Both the position numbers and the translations under genes were made by a program. Source: an uncultured Draconibacterium sp. (GTDB lineage Bacteria > Bacteroidota > Bacteroidia > Bacteroidales > Prolixibacteraceae). Taken from it: a DNA stretch of 64,000 bases. The notes below the pieces were generated by a model. That model made no database searches, had not been told where the DNA came from, and saw only the letters and a list, made by a program, of their open reading frames with translations. The stretch covers positions 1 to 64,000 of the forward strand of contig NZ_CAJXTC010000010.1 of assembly GCF_913060805.1 (NCBI RefSeq), given 5' to 3'. Below are positions 1 to 9,194 of this stretch, one piece after another (the first letter of the stretch is position 1; each line of letters opens with the position of its first letter).

Positions 1-195
1 TTCTGTCATGTAATTTTAATTAAATTAATGAGTTAGACTTTATATTTGTTAAAATTTGCGCGCGCAAAATTATAACTTAATTCTATTAAAACAAAAGATT
101 CGTGTTATTTTATTGAAATAGAGCGAAATTGGACCGTTTTTTAGCTTAAAATACCTTGTGATTAACATAGTTTAGTTTTATGGCCTTATTTTGGA

Positions 196-226
196 TTGCA
201 TTCCGGGTTTCTTTTATTTACTTTTG
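196..226 (+). promoter_or_regulatory. candidate promoter of the rfb operon
   Basis: TTG at 196-198 and TACTTTTG at 219-226 are separated by 20 bases, which fits the Bacteroidota -33 TTG / -7 TAnnTTTG arrangement. Transcription would begin about 40 bases before rfbA. A second isolated TATATTTG lies at 41-48. The rest of 1-272 is AT-rich with nothing recognisable; a CAT at 7-9 could be the start codon of a minus-strand gene lying outside the window. Confidence 0.4.
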
Positions 227-272
227 AAGCCTGATAAAATCAGACAAGCAATACATTAATAAACCATATAAG

Positions 273-1154
273 ATGAAAGGAATAATTTTAGCCGGCGGTT
301 CAGGAACCCGTCTTTATCCAATTACACGTTCAATCTCGAAACAAATAATTCCGGTTTACGATAAACCCATGATTTATTATCCACTATCGGTTTTAATGTT
401 GGCAGGAATTCGTGAGATATTAATTATATCAACTCCCGAAGATATTGGTTTGTATGAGAAATTATTTGGCGACGGTTCGCAACTCGGTCTGAAACTGTCG
501 TATAAAATACAGCCATCGCCCGATGGTTTGGCGCAGGCATTTATTCTTGGCGAAGAATTTATTGGCGACGATAACGTGAGTATGATTCTTGGCGACAATA
601 TATTTTATGGTTATAAATTCAGGAAGATTCTGGAGCAGGCAGCAACATTGGAAGATGGCGCAACTGTTTTTGGATATTACGTGAATGATCCGGAACGATA
701 CGGTGTTGTTGAGTTTGACGAGGCAGGCAAAGTAACAAGTATCGAAGAAAAACCGGACGAGCCAAAATCAAATTACGCGGTAACCGGCCTTTATTTTTAC
801 TCGAACGATGTGGTTGAAAAAGCAAAAGCTTTAAAACCTTCAAAACGCGGGGAGCTTGAGATTACTGACTTGAATCGTATTTACCTCGAAGAAAACCGAT
901 TGAAAGTGAAACTACTTAGCCGTGGATTTGCCTGGTTAGATACCGGAACACACGATAGTTTGCTGCAGGCTTCTAATTTTATTTCAACCATTGAGCAGCG
1001 CCAGGGACTGAAAGTTTCGTGTATCGAAGAAATTGCATGGAAAAAAGGCTACATCAGTACCGAACAATTGATTGATTTGGCCAAGCCACTCAGTAAAAAT
1101 CAATACGGCGAATATTTATTAAAAATCGCCAGCAAAAAAGCATTTACATTTTAA
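273..1154 (+). CDS. rfbA: glucose-1-phosphate thymidylyltransferase
   Basis: Joins glucose-1-phosphate and dTTP to give dTDP-glucose, the first step of dTDP-L-rhamnose synthesis for cell-surface polysaccharide; cytoplasmic. The nucleotidyltransferase signature GGSGTR is at residues 8-13, followed by the [13 protein letters not shown] block, and the metal-binding GDN is at 107-109. The length of 293 residues is normal for RmlA. The ATG at 273 starts directly at the conserved MKGIILAGG. It is the first gene of a tight run with rfbC (6-base gap), rfbD and a phosphohexomutase. rfbB (4,6-dehydratase) is not next to it and must lie elsewhere if the pathway is complete. Confidence 0.97.
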   Translation: MKGIILAGGSGTRLYPITRSISKQIIPVYDKPMIYYPLSVLMLAGIREILIISTPEDIGLYEKLFGDGSQLGLKLSYKIQPSPDGLAQAFILGEEFIGDDNVSMILGDNIFYGYKFRKILEQAATLEDGATVFGYYVNDPERYGVVEFDEAGKVTSIEEKPDEPKSNYAVTGLYFYSNDVVEKAKALKPSKRGELEITDLNRIYLEENRLKVKLLSRGFAWLDTGTHDSLLQASNFISTIEQRQGLKVSCIEEIAWKKGYISTEQLIDLAKPLSKNQYGEYLLKIASKKAFTF

Positions 1155-1160
1155 TAAGGA

Positions 1161-1724
1161 ATGAATATAGTAGAGACGGGAATCCCCGGATTAGTGGTAA
1201 TCGAGCCGCGGGTGTTTGCGGATGACAGAGGATATTTTTTTGAAACTTTTCACGAAGAAAGATATCGGGAAGCCGGTATCATAAAACCATTTATACAAGA
1301 TAATGAATCGCGCTCAACAAAAGGAGTGGTGCGAGGTTTGCATTATCAATTGGGCGATGCGGCGCAGGCAAAATTAGTACGTGTTGTACAAGGTGCAGTT
1401 TATGATGTTGCCGTTGATTTGCGCAAAGGTTCGCCTACTTTTGGACAGTGGTTTGGCGTTCAACTCGATGAGAATAATAAAAAACAGTTATATGTGCCAC
1501 GTGGTTTTGCTCATGGCTTTTCTGTTTTGAGCGATACCGCTATTTTTACATACAAATGCGACAATTTATATAATCCGGCAACTGAACGCTCGATTAATCC
1601 TTTTGATGAAACAATTGGGATTGACTGGCAGTTAGGTGAAAGTGAGAAAATTGTCTCGGAGAAAGATTTGGCAGGACCAGATTTTGCAGATGCAGAAATG
1701 AATTTTGTTTACGATCAGCAATGA
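1161..1724 (+). CDS. rfbC: dTDP-4-dehydrorhamnose 3,5-epimerase
   Basis: Epimerises dTDP-4-keto-6-deoxyglucose at C3 and C5, the third step towards dTDP-L-rhamnose. The RmlC cupin hallmark RGLHYQ is at residues 58-63, with the catalytic His at 61, and the conserved Tyr of FTYKCD is near 131. The length of 187 residues is typical. The 3' end overlaps the rfbD start by 4 bases (ATGA), indicating translational coupling. Confidence 0.96.
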   Translation: MNIVETGIPGLVVIEPRVFADDRGYFFETFHEERYREAGIIKPFIQDNESRSTKGVVRGLHYQLGDAAQAKLVRVVQGAVYDVAVDLRKGSPTFGQWFGVQLDENNKKQLYVPRGFAHGFSVLSDTAIFTYKCDNLYNPATERSINPFDETIGIDWQLGESEKIVSEKDLAGPDFADAEMNFVYDQQ

Positions 1725-2578
1725 AGATATTAATAACAGGCGCATACGGACAATTGGGCAACGAATTAAACTTGCTCAGTAAAAACTATCCAGATTGGGA
1801 GTTTGTTTTTACTGATGTTGATTCGTTGGATATTACCGATGAAGAACAGTTAAAAAGTTACTTTGCTGATAACAACTTTGAGTTGGTAATAAATTGTGCA
1901 GCTTATACAGCTGTTGACAAAGCAGAGTCGGATTTTGAAACTGCACAAAAAGTTAATGCACTTGCACCTAAATTGCTTGCAAAATATTCGAAAGCTGTTG
2001 GCGCAAAGTATATTCATGTTTCAACCGATTATGTTTTTGCCGGCGATGCACATCTTCCTTATGAAGAAACCGATGCGGTTGCACCAAACGGAGCTTACGG
2101 CAAAACTAAACTCGAGGGCGAGCAAAATTGTCAGGCTGAAAATCCTGAAACAGTGATCATTAGAACAGCCTGGTTGTATTCTGCTTTCGGAAATAACTTT
2201 GTAAAAACCATGCTGCGCCTCGGAAAAGAAAAGGATGAATTGGGCGTGGTTTTCGATCAGGTTGGATCGCCAACTTATGCCGCCGATCTGGCTGCAGCAA
2301 TTTTAAAAGTGGCTGAAAGTGAAAAGTTCGTGCCCGGTATTTATCACTATTCTAACGAAGGAGTGGCCAGCTGGTACGATTTTGCTTTGGCGATTTTCGA
2401 AATTTCAGGAGTTGATTGTAAAGTTAAACCAGTACTTTCGGAGAACTTCCCGACACCTGCAAAAAGACCGGCCTATAGTGTGCTGAATAAAGCAAAAATA
2501 AAAGTAACTTACGAGTTGGAAGTTCCGTATTGGCGCGATAGTTTAAAAATCTGTATAAAACATCTAGAAAGAGAATAA
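1721..2578 (+). CDS. rfbD: dTDP-4-dehydrorhamnose reductase
   Basis: NAD(P)H-dependent reductase for the last step of dTDP-L-rhamnose synthesis. It has an N-terminal Rossmann motif GAYGQLG (residues 7-13), STDYVFAGD in the middle and the short-chain-dehydrogenase Tyr/Lys pair in GAYGKTKLEGE. At 285 residues it is full length. It overlaps rfbC by 4 bases and is followed after 2 bases by the phosphohexomutase, so the four genes are very probably one transcript. Confidence 0.96.
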   Translation: MKILITGAYGQLGNELNLLSKNYPDWEFVFTDVDSLDITDEEQLKSYFADNNFELVINCAAYTAVDKAESDFETAQKVNALAPKLLAKYSKAVGAKYIHVSTDYVFAGDAHLPYEETDAVAPNGAYGKTKLEGEQNCQAENPETVIIRTAWLYSAFGNNFVKTMLRLGKEKDELGVVFDQVGSPTYAADLAAAILKVAESEKFVPGIYHYSNEGVASWYDFALAIFEISGVDCKVKPVLSENFPTPAKRPAYSVLNKAKIKVTYELEVPYWRDSLKICIKHLERE

Positions 2579-2580
2579 TC

Positions 2581-4323
2581 ATGGAAAATCAAGAATTAAT
2601 GGAAGTAAGAGCGAAAGCACAGGAATGGCTTTCGGATACTTACGATGAAGAAACAAGGGCTCAGGTTCAAGCGCTTTTAGATGCTGAAGACCCAACGGAG
2701 CTGATTGATTCTTTTTACCGTAGCCTGGAGTTTGGAACCGGCGGTCTTCGCGGCATTATGGGCGTAGGAACCAACCGTATGAATATCTACACAGTTGGTG
2801 CTGCAACGCAGGGATTAAGTAATTACCTGAAGAAAAATTTTGCTGATCTTGATGAGATAAAAGTGGCTATTGGTCACGATTGCAGAAACAACAGCCGTTT
2901 GTTCTCTGAAACCAGTGCAAAGATTTTTGCTGCCAATGGAATTAAAGCATACTTGTTCGATGATTTACGTCCAACACCTGAGTTGTCGTTTGCTATTCGC
3001 GAACTAGGCTGCCAGAGTGGTATTATTCTTACGGCATCGCACAATCCTAAAGAATACAACGGTTACAAAGCTTATTGGGAAGATGGTTCGCAGATTGTTG
3101 GTCCGCACGACGTAAACATCGTTAACGAGGTTGCCAAAATAAAACCGGAAGATATCAAATTCGATGGACCTGATGAGTTGATCGAAATTCTGGGAGAGGA
3201 AATGGATAACAAATTCCTTGCAGAGGTTAAAAAGGTTTCTATTTCGCCTGACGTTGTTGAACGTCACAAAGACATTAAAATTATTTATACGCCAATTCAC
3301 GGAACAGGAGTGAAGTTAATTCCTGCTGCTTTACGCGAATTTGGTTTCACAAACATCATAAATATTCCTGAGCAGGATGTGGTAAGCGGCGATTTTCCAA
3401 CAGTGGTTTCGCCAAACCCGGAGGAGCCTGCAGCCATGGAAATGGCCATGAAAAAGGCCGCTGAAATTGATGCCGATGTTGTTATGGCTTCCGACCCTGA
3501 TTCTGACCGGATTGGTGTTGTGGTGAAAGACGATAAAGGCGAATACATCATTGTAAACGGTAACCAAACTGCGCTGCTTTTCTTCTATTACATTATTGTA
3601 AAAATGAAGGAAGCCGGCAAACTGAAAGGAAACGAGTTTGTAGTGAAAACAATCGTTTCTACTGAAATGATTGCCGAAGTTGCCCGCCGAAATAACATCG
3701 AATATTTTGATGTGTACACCGGATTTAAATTTATTGCCGAAGTAATTCGCGATAACGAAGGTGTGAAAAAATACATCGGAGGTGGCGAGGAAAGTTTTGG
3801 TTTTATGCCTTCTGATTTTGTGCGCGATAAAGATGCCGTTTCGGCATGTGCCTTAATGGCCGAGATCACTGCATGGGCAATCGATCAGGGCAAAACATTG
3901 TACGAATTACTGCAGGATATTTATCTTGAATATGGTTTCTCGCGCGAGAAAATGAAATATGTGGTTCGTAAAGGAAAGTCGGGTGCCGAAGAAATTCAGC
4001 AGATCATGACTAAATTCCGAAACGATCCGCCAAGAGAATTGGGTGGCTCGCCAATGGAATGGGTAAAAGATTACTCAACCTTGATTGCGAAAAACCTGAT
4101 AACCGGCGAAGAGAAAAAAATCGATCAGAAGATTACTTCAAACGTTTTGCAGTTCTTTACGCAGGACGGAACAAAAATTTCGGTTCGCCCATCGGGAACA
4201 GAGCCTAAAATTAAGTTCTATTTTGAGGTAGCCGGCGAATTGAAAGCACGTGAAGATTTTGATGCTGAAGAGCAAAAAGCCGATGCCAAGATCGATGCAA
4301 TAATGGAAGAACTGGGATTGTAA
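2581..4323 (+). CDS. phosphoglucomutase/phosphomannomutase family protein
   Basis: Alpha-D-phosphohexomutase, probably interconverting glucose-6-phosphate and glucose-1-phosphate and so feeding RfbA two genes upstream. The phosphoserine loop TASHNPKEYNG is at about 151-161 (Ser153), the metal loop DPDSDRIG near 305, the sugar loop GGGEESFGFM near 399 and the phosphate-binding RPSGTEPKIK near the C terminus. The length of 580 residues matches the long PgcA-type enzymes rather than the 450-residue ManB/GlmM type. Substrate preference (glucose, mannose or ribose phosphate) cannot be settled from the sequence. Confidence 0.92.
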   Translation: MENQELMEVRAKAQEWLSDTYDEETRAQVQALLDAEDPTELIDSFYRSLEFGTGGLRGIMGVGTNRMNIYTVGAATQGLSNYLKKNFADLDEIKVAIGHDCRNNSRLFSETSAKIFAANGIKAYLFDDLRPTPELSFAIRELGCQSGIILTASHNPKEYNGYKAYWEDGSQIVGPHDVNIVNEVAKIKPEDIKFDGPDELIEILGEEMDNKFLAEVKKVSISPDVVERHKDIKIIYTPIHGTGVKLIPAALREFGFTNIINIPEQDVVSGDFPTVVSPNPEEPAAMEMAMKKAAEIDADVVMASDPDSDRIGVVVKDDKGEYIIVNGNQTALLFFYYIIVKMKEAGKLKGNEFVVKTIVSTEMIAEVARRNNIEYFDVYTGFKFIAEVIRDNEGVKKYIGGGEESFGFMPSDFVRDKDAVSACALMAEITAWAIDQGKTLYELLQDIYLEYGFSREKMKYVVRKGKSGAEEIQQIMTKFRNDPPRELGGSPMEWVKDYSTLIAKNLITGEEKKIDQKITSNVLQFFTQDGTKISVRPSGTEPKIKFYFEVAGELKAREDFDAEEQKADAKIDAIMEELGL

Positions 4324-4334
4324 TAAAGTTTTTA

Positions 4335-4362
4335 GTGCTAAGCGGCTTTGGCCGTTTAGCGC
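4335..4362 (+). terminator. hairpin after the rfb operon
   Basis: Twelve-base-pair stem (4335-4346 with 4351-4362, one or two G-U pairs) and a TTTG loop, 11 bases after the mutase stop. The T tract that follows is weak (ATTTGTATT), so termination is likely but not assured. Confidence 0.45.
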
Positions 4363-4398
4363 ATTTGTATTAAAATATAAATACCTAAATCAACAAAA

Positions 4399-5151
4399 AT
4401 GAAATTTAAAATTTTCACTGTAGCCTTGCTTTTTGTAGCAGTGTGCGCAGTCGCTCAAGAGGAAAGACCAGAAATGGTTCCTGAAATGACTGAAATCTGG
4501 GATCCTGAAGTACCGGTAATTACACCAGGAGAAACTCCGGCTGATGCACCTTCGGATGCCATTGTTTTATTCGACGGTGTGGATATCGACCGCGAGTGGA
4601 CAAACCAGGATGGTGGCCCTGTTGGCTGGAAAGTAGCCGACGGTTGTGTAACCGTTGAAAGAGGAACCGGAATCATTCAGACAAAACGTTCTTTCGAAGA
4701 TTTTCAATTACACATTGAGTGGAGATCACCCGCCGAAGTAATTGGCGAAAGCCAGGGACGTGGAAACAGTGGTGTTTTCCTTCAGAAACGTTACGAAGTG
4801 CAGGTACTGGATAACTACAACAACCGTACTTACCGCAATGGTCAGGCCGGAAGTTTGTACAAACAACACGCACCGCTGGTAAATGCTTGTAAAGGCCCGG
4901 GCGAGTGGCAAGTGTACGATATTATTTACACTGCACCGCGTTTTAACGACGACGGAACCTATTTTACACCGCCAACCGTTACTGTTCTGCACAATGGTGT
5001 TTTGGTTCAAAACAATTCAAAATTGCGCGGACCAACAGAATACATTGGTATTCCTGAATACAGTGTAGAAAAACACGGTGCCGATGTTATTCAGTTGCAA
5101 GACCACGGAAATCCGGTGAGTTACCGTAATATCTGGATTCGCGAACTGTAG
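4399..5151 (+). CDS. secreted DUF1080 (3-keto-disaccharide hydrolase-like) protein
   Basis: An exported protein of 250 residues with signal peptide MKFKIFTVALLFVAVCAVAQ and one DUF1080 concanavalin-like beta-sandwich (LFDGVDIDREWTNQDGG ... GNSGVFLQKRYEVQVLDN ... GSLYKQ ... WQVYDIIYTAPRF). Members of this family act on or bind oligosaccharides; some hydrolyse 3-keto-glycosides. The GNSGVF and YEVQVLD core segments are intact. It has its own hairpin downstream and no obvious operon partner. The substrate cannot be told from the sequence. Confidence 0.85.
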   Translation: MKFKIFTVALLFVAVCAVAQEERPEMVPEMTEIWDPEVPVITPGETPADAPSDAIVLFDGVDIDREWTNQDGGPVGWKVADGCVTVERGTGIIQTKRSFEDFQLHIEWRSPAEVIGESQGRGNSGVFLQKRYEVQVLDNYNNRTYRNGQAGSLYKQHAPLVNACKGPGEWQVYDIIYTAPRFNDDGTYFTPPTVTVLHNGVLVQNNSKLRGPTEYIGIPEYSVEKHGADVIQLQDHGNPVSYRNIWIREL

Positions 5152-5172
5152 ATGAAATACAAAAGATAAATG

Positions 5173-5203
5173 AAAACCGGGAGTTTGTGCTTCCGGTTTT
5201 TTA
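5173..5203. terminator. bidirectional terminator
   Basis: AAAACCGGGA (5173-5182) pairs with TTCCGGTTTT (5191-5200), with an A tract before and T tract after. It lies between the converging genes ending at 5151 and 5226. Confidence 0.75.
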
Positions 5204-5225
5204 TGAAATAAATAGAGGAGGTGGA

Positions 5226-6506
5226 TTATTCAAACTCTTCAGAAAAAACAAGTTGGTCGTTATTGTCCGACAATTTAGTATAGTCAACAGCACCGCTTCC
5301 GGCGAATCGATATGAAACTCCTTTTAAAGCACCATTACTGTTTTCGTAAGAAGTGGTGTAAATTTCCTCATCATTCAGCAAAACGGTTACGAATTTATTG
5401 CTGATGTCCAGTTTAAGTGAGTTCCAACTATTCAGGTCAGTACCAAATGCCGAAAGATCGTTGTTCGTTCCCATAACATATTCTGTTCCGAATTTCTGAA
5501 AAATACTTCCAATACATCCAGGGTTTGCTAACTGAAGCACATGTCTTCCATATTCAGCAAATATCGATATTTCGCAAATCTGGCAAGCCAGTCCTCCCTC
5601 ATCAATGTTGTTTTTAACCCGTGTTTCAAACGAAAAATTATCACTGTCGCCGTTAAAGTTTTCGTTTACATAGTAAAAGCAAGTTGCATGATTGTTTTTC
5701 GACAAATCGACATGATGGGCTTTAACCGTTTCCGGCGAAATGTATATCTGATTGTTGCCGATGCAATTTTCATTCACATAAATCGGGATCAAATCATTTT
5801 CCGGATTTTGAATGAGCGACAGCCAGCCGTTGGTAGTAATGTAAACCGGTATTTCTTTTACTAACTGATCATTGATCATGATTTTTGCACGATGATAGCC
5901 CGGGTAATAATATACCGAGGTGGAATATTTTTCGTGCCTTTTAATTTCAGCACGTCGGCGGGCATCCCACGATTGCTGAATAAAAGCACTGTCGAAATCA
6001 TACATCGAGATATCGTAATCGAAAATAACCGTATTGGGAACTCCGCTGCTAACATTCGTGCGGCTTGTAAAGCTGGCCTCAGAGTAACTTTGAGCCGGCT
6101 TACTGTTTAAAAGAATAACTGCAAACAGGGCCACAACTATTACAGTAGCCGGGATATAAAGTACGCGTTTCTGAAACTTAAAATTCAGTCTCTTGCTTTT
6201 TCTTGGTGCTACGGGAGAATCAGCATGGTTATCTTTAAAATCGTACCAATCCTTATAATCCAGAAATTGTGCCAGTGCGTTTAGTGTATTTTTTTGCGGA
6301 ATGCGCTGAAACTGGTTTTTAGAAATTCTTTTCAGGGTGGAAACACTCAGATTGATCCCGGTTTTTTCCTGAATCAGAAGGTTCAGATTTTCATAATCGC
6401 GTTGCTGCAATTGTTCCGGATCCTCAACATGCAATTTCTCGGCAATTTGCTGAACAATGATTTTTACGAACTTTTTTTCCTGTTCTGTTTCGTTATACAT
6501 GGTCAT
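5226..6506 (-). CDS. membrane-anchored protein with N-terminal HTH-like region
   Basis: 426 residues, family not recognised with certainty. The first 100 residues are hydrophilic and contain a segment resembling a helix-turn-helix (NLLIQEKTGINLSVSTLKRISK, then LNALAQFLDYKDWYDF). One membrane helix lies at about 116-136 (VLYIPATVIVVALFAVILL). The remaining 290 residues would be periplasmic and beta-rich, ending in a concanavalin/LamG-like fold (NFSFETRVKN ... WNSLKLDISNKFVTVLLND). The layout suggests a one-component sensor linking an extracytoplasmic ligand to DNA, and it is divergently arranged with the secreted sandwich protein at 6650. Function is inferred. Confidence 0.65.
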   Translation of the reverse strand: MTMYNETEQEKKFVKIIVQQIAEKLHVEDPEQLQQRDYENLNLLIQEKTGINLSVSTLKRISKNQFQRIPQKNTLNALAQFLDYKDWYDFKDNHADSPVAPRKSKRLNFKFQKRVLYIPATVIVVALFAVILLNSKPAQSYSEASFTSRTNVSSGVPNTVIFDYDISMYDFDSAFIQQSWDARRRAEIKRHEKYSTSVYYYPGYHRAKIMINDQLVKEIPVYITTNGWLSLIQNPENDLIPIYVNENCIGNNQIYISPETVKAHHVDLSKNNHATCFYYVNENFNGDSDNFSFETRVKNNIDEGGLACQICEISIFAEYGRHVLQLANPGCIGSIFQKFGTEYVMGTNNDLSAFGTDLNSWNSLKLDISNKFVTVLLNDEEIYTTSYENSNGALKGVSYRFAGSGAVDYTKLSDNNDQLVFSEEFE

Positions 6507-6649
6507 TAATTTCTGGTTCCTAAAAATAGTAAGAACGATCGGTTTTCTATGCGTGAATACGTTTTGATTATGTTTTGACTACGGTTTGAACGTTGATTTT
6601 CAGTGTTGTTGCTGAAATTTGTTTCACGAGATTCATAAAAACCAAAGCA

Positions 6650-7735
6650 ATGAAAACATTTGTAACACTACTTTTTATACTTATTAATCTTTCTGTTTCC
6701 GCCCAAGAGCATGTTAGTCTCGACGGAATCGACTGGATCTTGAACGGAAAAGTTGTTAACGAAAATTATAAGGGAAAAGACTGTTTGAAAACCGACGAGG
6801 GAGTTGCCACTGCCAGTGATTTTACATTAAAAAATGGCATTATTGAGTTTAAAATGTGTATCCAACCGGGAAGGGGATTTGCCGGGGTGCGTTTTCGGGG
6901 CGATGGAATGGGAGACACCGAAGAGTTTTACATACGCAAACACCAGAGTGGTAATCCCGATGCCATGCAATACACGCCGGTTTATAACGGTAATGCAGGT
7001 TGGCAACTGTATTACGGCGAAGGTTATGGCGCGGTAAAACAGCATGTTTTTGATGAGTGGTTCCAGGTAAAATTGGTGATATCGGGAAATAGAGGTGAGG
7101 TTTATATTTCGGATATGAAAAAGCCGATGCTGGTTATTCACGAGTTAAAAATGGGCGAACGTCAAGGGAAAATAGCCTTTTACGGGCCGGCCCGTTTTGC
7201 TGATATAAAAATTACTCCATTGGTTTCTCCTGAGTTAAAAGGAGAGTTTAACGAAATAGTTAAAGTGGGTGATGAGGTTATAAAAAGTTACCCGGTTTCT
7301 GAAGTATTTGATGCCGAAAAACTGATCAATGAAAATTTGTTCCCAGCTAATTTTACAAAACAGCTTCAATTCAAAAATTGGGAAACTGAAGCAAATGGAC
7401 TTTTAAATATCTCGAAAACCGCAGCTTTGGCCGAGAAAAAGAATGCAGTTCTTCTGAAAATCACTATTGATTCTGAAACCGACTTGATTAAGATGATGAA
7501 TTTTGGATTTAGCGATGTGGCCAAAATATTTGTAAACGGTAAAGCGGTTTGGTTGGGCGCTGATATTTACCGAAGCCGCGATTATCGTTTTCTGGGAACA
7601 ATGGGGTATTTCGATTCTGTTTACCTCGATTTGAAATCAGGGAAGAATGAGATTCTTGTTCTGGTAGCCGAGAATTTTGGCGGTTGGGGATTTAAAGCCC
7701 GGTTCGAAAACCTGAACGGTATTAAAATTCTGTAA
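6650..7735 (+). CDS. secreted concanavalin-like sandwich protein
   Basis: 361 residues from ATG 6650; an upstream in-frame TTG at 6593 is less likely because the signal peptide (MKTFVTLLFILINLSVSAQ) begins at 6650. The N-terminal half resembles DUF1080/LamG folds (FTLKNGIIEFKMCIQPGRGFAGVRFRG ... FDEWFQVKLVISGNRGEVYI). The C-terminal 140 residues resemble a galactose-binding beta-sandwich (VFVNGKAVWLGAD ... LKSGKNEILVLVAENFGGWGF). Probably a periplasmic or surface carbohydrate-binding or sugar-modifying protein. It is divergent from the membrane HTH-like gene, a possible regulator. Confidence 0.7.
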   Translation: MKTFVTLLFILINLSVSAQEHVSLDGIDWILNGKVVNENYKGKDCLKTDEGVATASDFTLKNGIIEFKMCIQPGRGFAGVRFRGDGMGDTEEFYIRKHQSGNPDAMQYTPVYNGNAGWQLYYGEGYGAVKQHVFDEWFQVKLVISGNRGEVYISDMKKPMLVIHELKMGERQGKIAFYGPARFADIKITPLVSPELKGEFNEIVKVGDEVIKSYPVSEVFDAEKLINENLFPANFTKQLQFKNWETEANGLLNISKTAALAEKKNAVLLKITIDSETDLIKMMNFGFSDVAKIFVNGKAVWLGADIYRSRDYRFLGTMGYFDSVYLDLKSGKNEILVLVAENFGGWGFKARFENLNGIKIL

Positions 7736-7775
7736 TAAAATAAAACCATTGAAATAACCTTTAAAATTTTAAACA

Positions 7776-8462
7776 ATGAACAGAAGACACAGTTTAAAGG
7801 CCGGTGCTGCATTGGTAACCGGACTAACATTAATTCCGGTTGTAAAATCGGCCGGAGAAAACTTAGTCAGCCAAACCGAAGAATCATTTTGGGAGGTAGT
7901 TAAAAACCGTCGCTCGGTGCGTGCTTATAAATCGGATCCGGTGCCGAAAGCTGATTTAGAAAAAATAGTAGATGCAGCACGAATGGCTCCAACAGCGGGC
8001 AACCAGCAACCCTGGAAATTTCTGGTTATTACCGATAAAAAGAAAATTGAAGCATTAAAAGCTGCAAAACTGAAAGAAGCTGAAGCCTATCTTAAAGATG
8101 AGAAAAAGCTGGCAGGCGAAGAGCTGAAGAAGCAACTAAACGAGTATGACAAACAGTTAACAACCGGATATTTGTCGGCGCCGGCTTACATTGTAGTTCT
8201 AACGGATAATAACAGTCGTTATCCGCATTATAACCACTGGGATGGCCCTCTGGCTGCTGCAAATTTAATGCTTGCTGCACGTGCGCTTGGTTATGGAACC
8301 GTTCATATCACCGATTCGTTTTCGGAGGAACTGACCCGAAAAGTATTTAATATTCCTGAAAATTATACGCGTGTTTGTTTTACTCCGGTTGGCGTTCCGG
8401 TAGAATGGCCTGAAAAAGAAAAGCAGGCACTCGGAGATTTTATAGTCAGTAACAGTTTTTAA
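7776..8462 (+). CDS. exported nitroreductase-family flavoprotein
   Basis: Nitroreductase fold (FMN-dependent reductase) of 228 residues. The core begins with WEVVKNRRSVRAYKSDPVPKADLEKIVDAARMAPTAGNQQPW and continues through NHWDGPLAAANLMLAARALGYGT, both typical of the family. The N terminus is a twin-arginine-type leader (NRRHSLKAGAALVTGLTLIPVV), so a folded, FMN-loaded enzyme could be exported by Tat; most family members are cytoplasmic. The electron acceptor is unknown. It is 40 bases after the sandwich protein gene and may be co-transcribed with it. Confidence 0.85.
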   Translation: MNRRHSLKAGAALVTGLTLIPVVKSAGENLVSQTEESFWEVVKNRRSVRAYKSDPVPKADLEKIVDAARMAPTAGNQQPWKFLVITDKKKIEALKAAKLKEAEAYLKDEKKLAGEELKKQLNEYDKQLTTGYLSAPAYIVVLTDNNSRYPHYNHWDGPLAAANLMLAARALGYGTVHITDSFSEELTRKVFNIPENYTRVCFTPVGVPVEWPEKEKQALGDFIVSNSF

Positions 8463-8476
8463 TTTTTAAATAAATA

Positions 8477-8512
8477 AAAAAGCCTGTTCCAACATTCTGG
8501 AACAGGCTTTTT
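8477..8512. terminator. bidirectional terminator
   Basis: A 14-bp stem (8477-8490 with 8499-8512) centred on GCCTGTTCC/GGAACAGGC, flanked by A and T tracts, between convergent nitroreductase genes. Confidence 0.92.
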
Positions 8513-8530
8513 ATAGTATCTATCTATTAA

Positions 8531-9163
8531 TTAGAATTCCATCACAAATTCCTCTTTCGGATTACGAACTTTTTTCATCGACGCTAACCAGTCGCCATCA
8601 TTATCGCGATATCCCAAAGGAAGCATGGTTACACTTTTTAATCCTTTCGATTTTAGATCAAGCAGGTCGTCTAACTCCTCGGTAGTAAAACCTTCCATTG
8701 GCGTACAATCTACTTTTTGCTCAGCGGCTTGTGCAATCGACAATCCAAAACCAATGTAGGCCTGGCGGGCAGTGTGAATAAAGTTTTCTTCAGCCGATTG
8801 AGGTAAATAAGCTGCTTTTAGTTTGTCGGTGTAAGAGCCAAAACGACCGCGAGGTAATCCGCGTTCATCGGTAGTGCGGTTGTAAATCTCATCAATACGT
8901 TCTTCGGTGTAACGATCCCAGGCTGCAAAAACCAACAGGTGCGAACACTCTGCAACTATTTCCTGTCCCCATGCAATCGGAACGATTTTATCCTTCAATT
9001 CCTGGTCGGTGATAACGATTACACGAAACTGCTGTAAACCCGACGAAGTAGGAGCAAGGCGTGCTGCCTCAACAATTTTATCTACATCTTCCTGCGCTAC
9101 TTTTTTTGTGGGGTCGTACTTTTTAGTGGCATATCTCCACTGTAAATTTTCTAATAATGACAT
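8531..9163 (-). CDS. NAD(P)H-dependent nitroreductase, NfsB-like
   Basis: Cytoplasmic FMN oxidoreductase of 210 residues. N-terminal WRYATKKYDPTKKV and AARLAPTSSGLQQFRVIVI carry the FMN-phosphate contacts, and the C terminus has LPLGYRDNDGDW. It resembles E. coli NfsB and YdgI-type enzymes that reduce nitroaromatics, quinones or flavins. It lies 31 bases downstream of the OhrR-type regulator at 9620-9195 on the same strand, so it is probably the gene that regulator controls. Confidence 0.88.
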   Translation of the reverse strand: MSLLENLQWRYATKKYDPTKKVAQEDVDKIVEAARLAPTSSGLQQFRVIVITDQELKDKIVPIAWGQEIVAECSHLLVFAAWDRYTEERIDEIYNRTTDERGLPRGRFGSYTDKLKAAYLPQSAEENFIHTARQAYIGFGLSIAQAAEQKVDCTPMEGFTTEELDDLLDLKSKGLKSVTMLPLGYRDNDGDWLASMKKVRNPKEEFVMEF

Positions 9164-9194
9164 TGTTTAATATTTTGACTTTAATAATTGAAGC

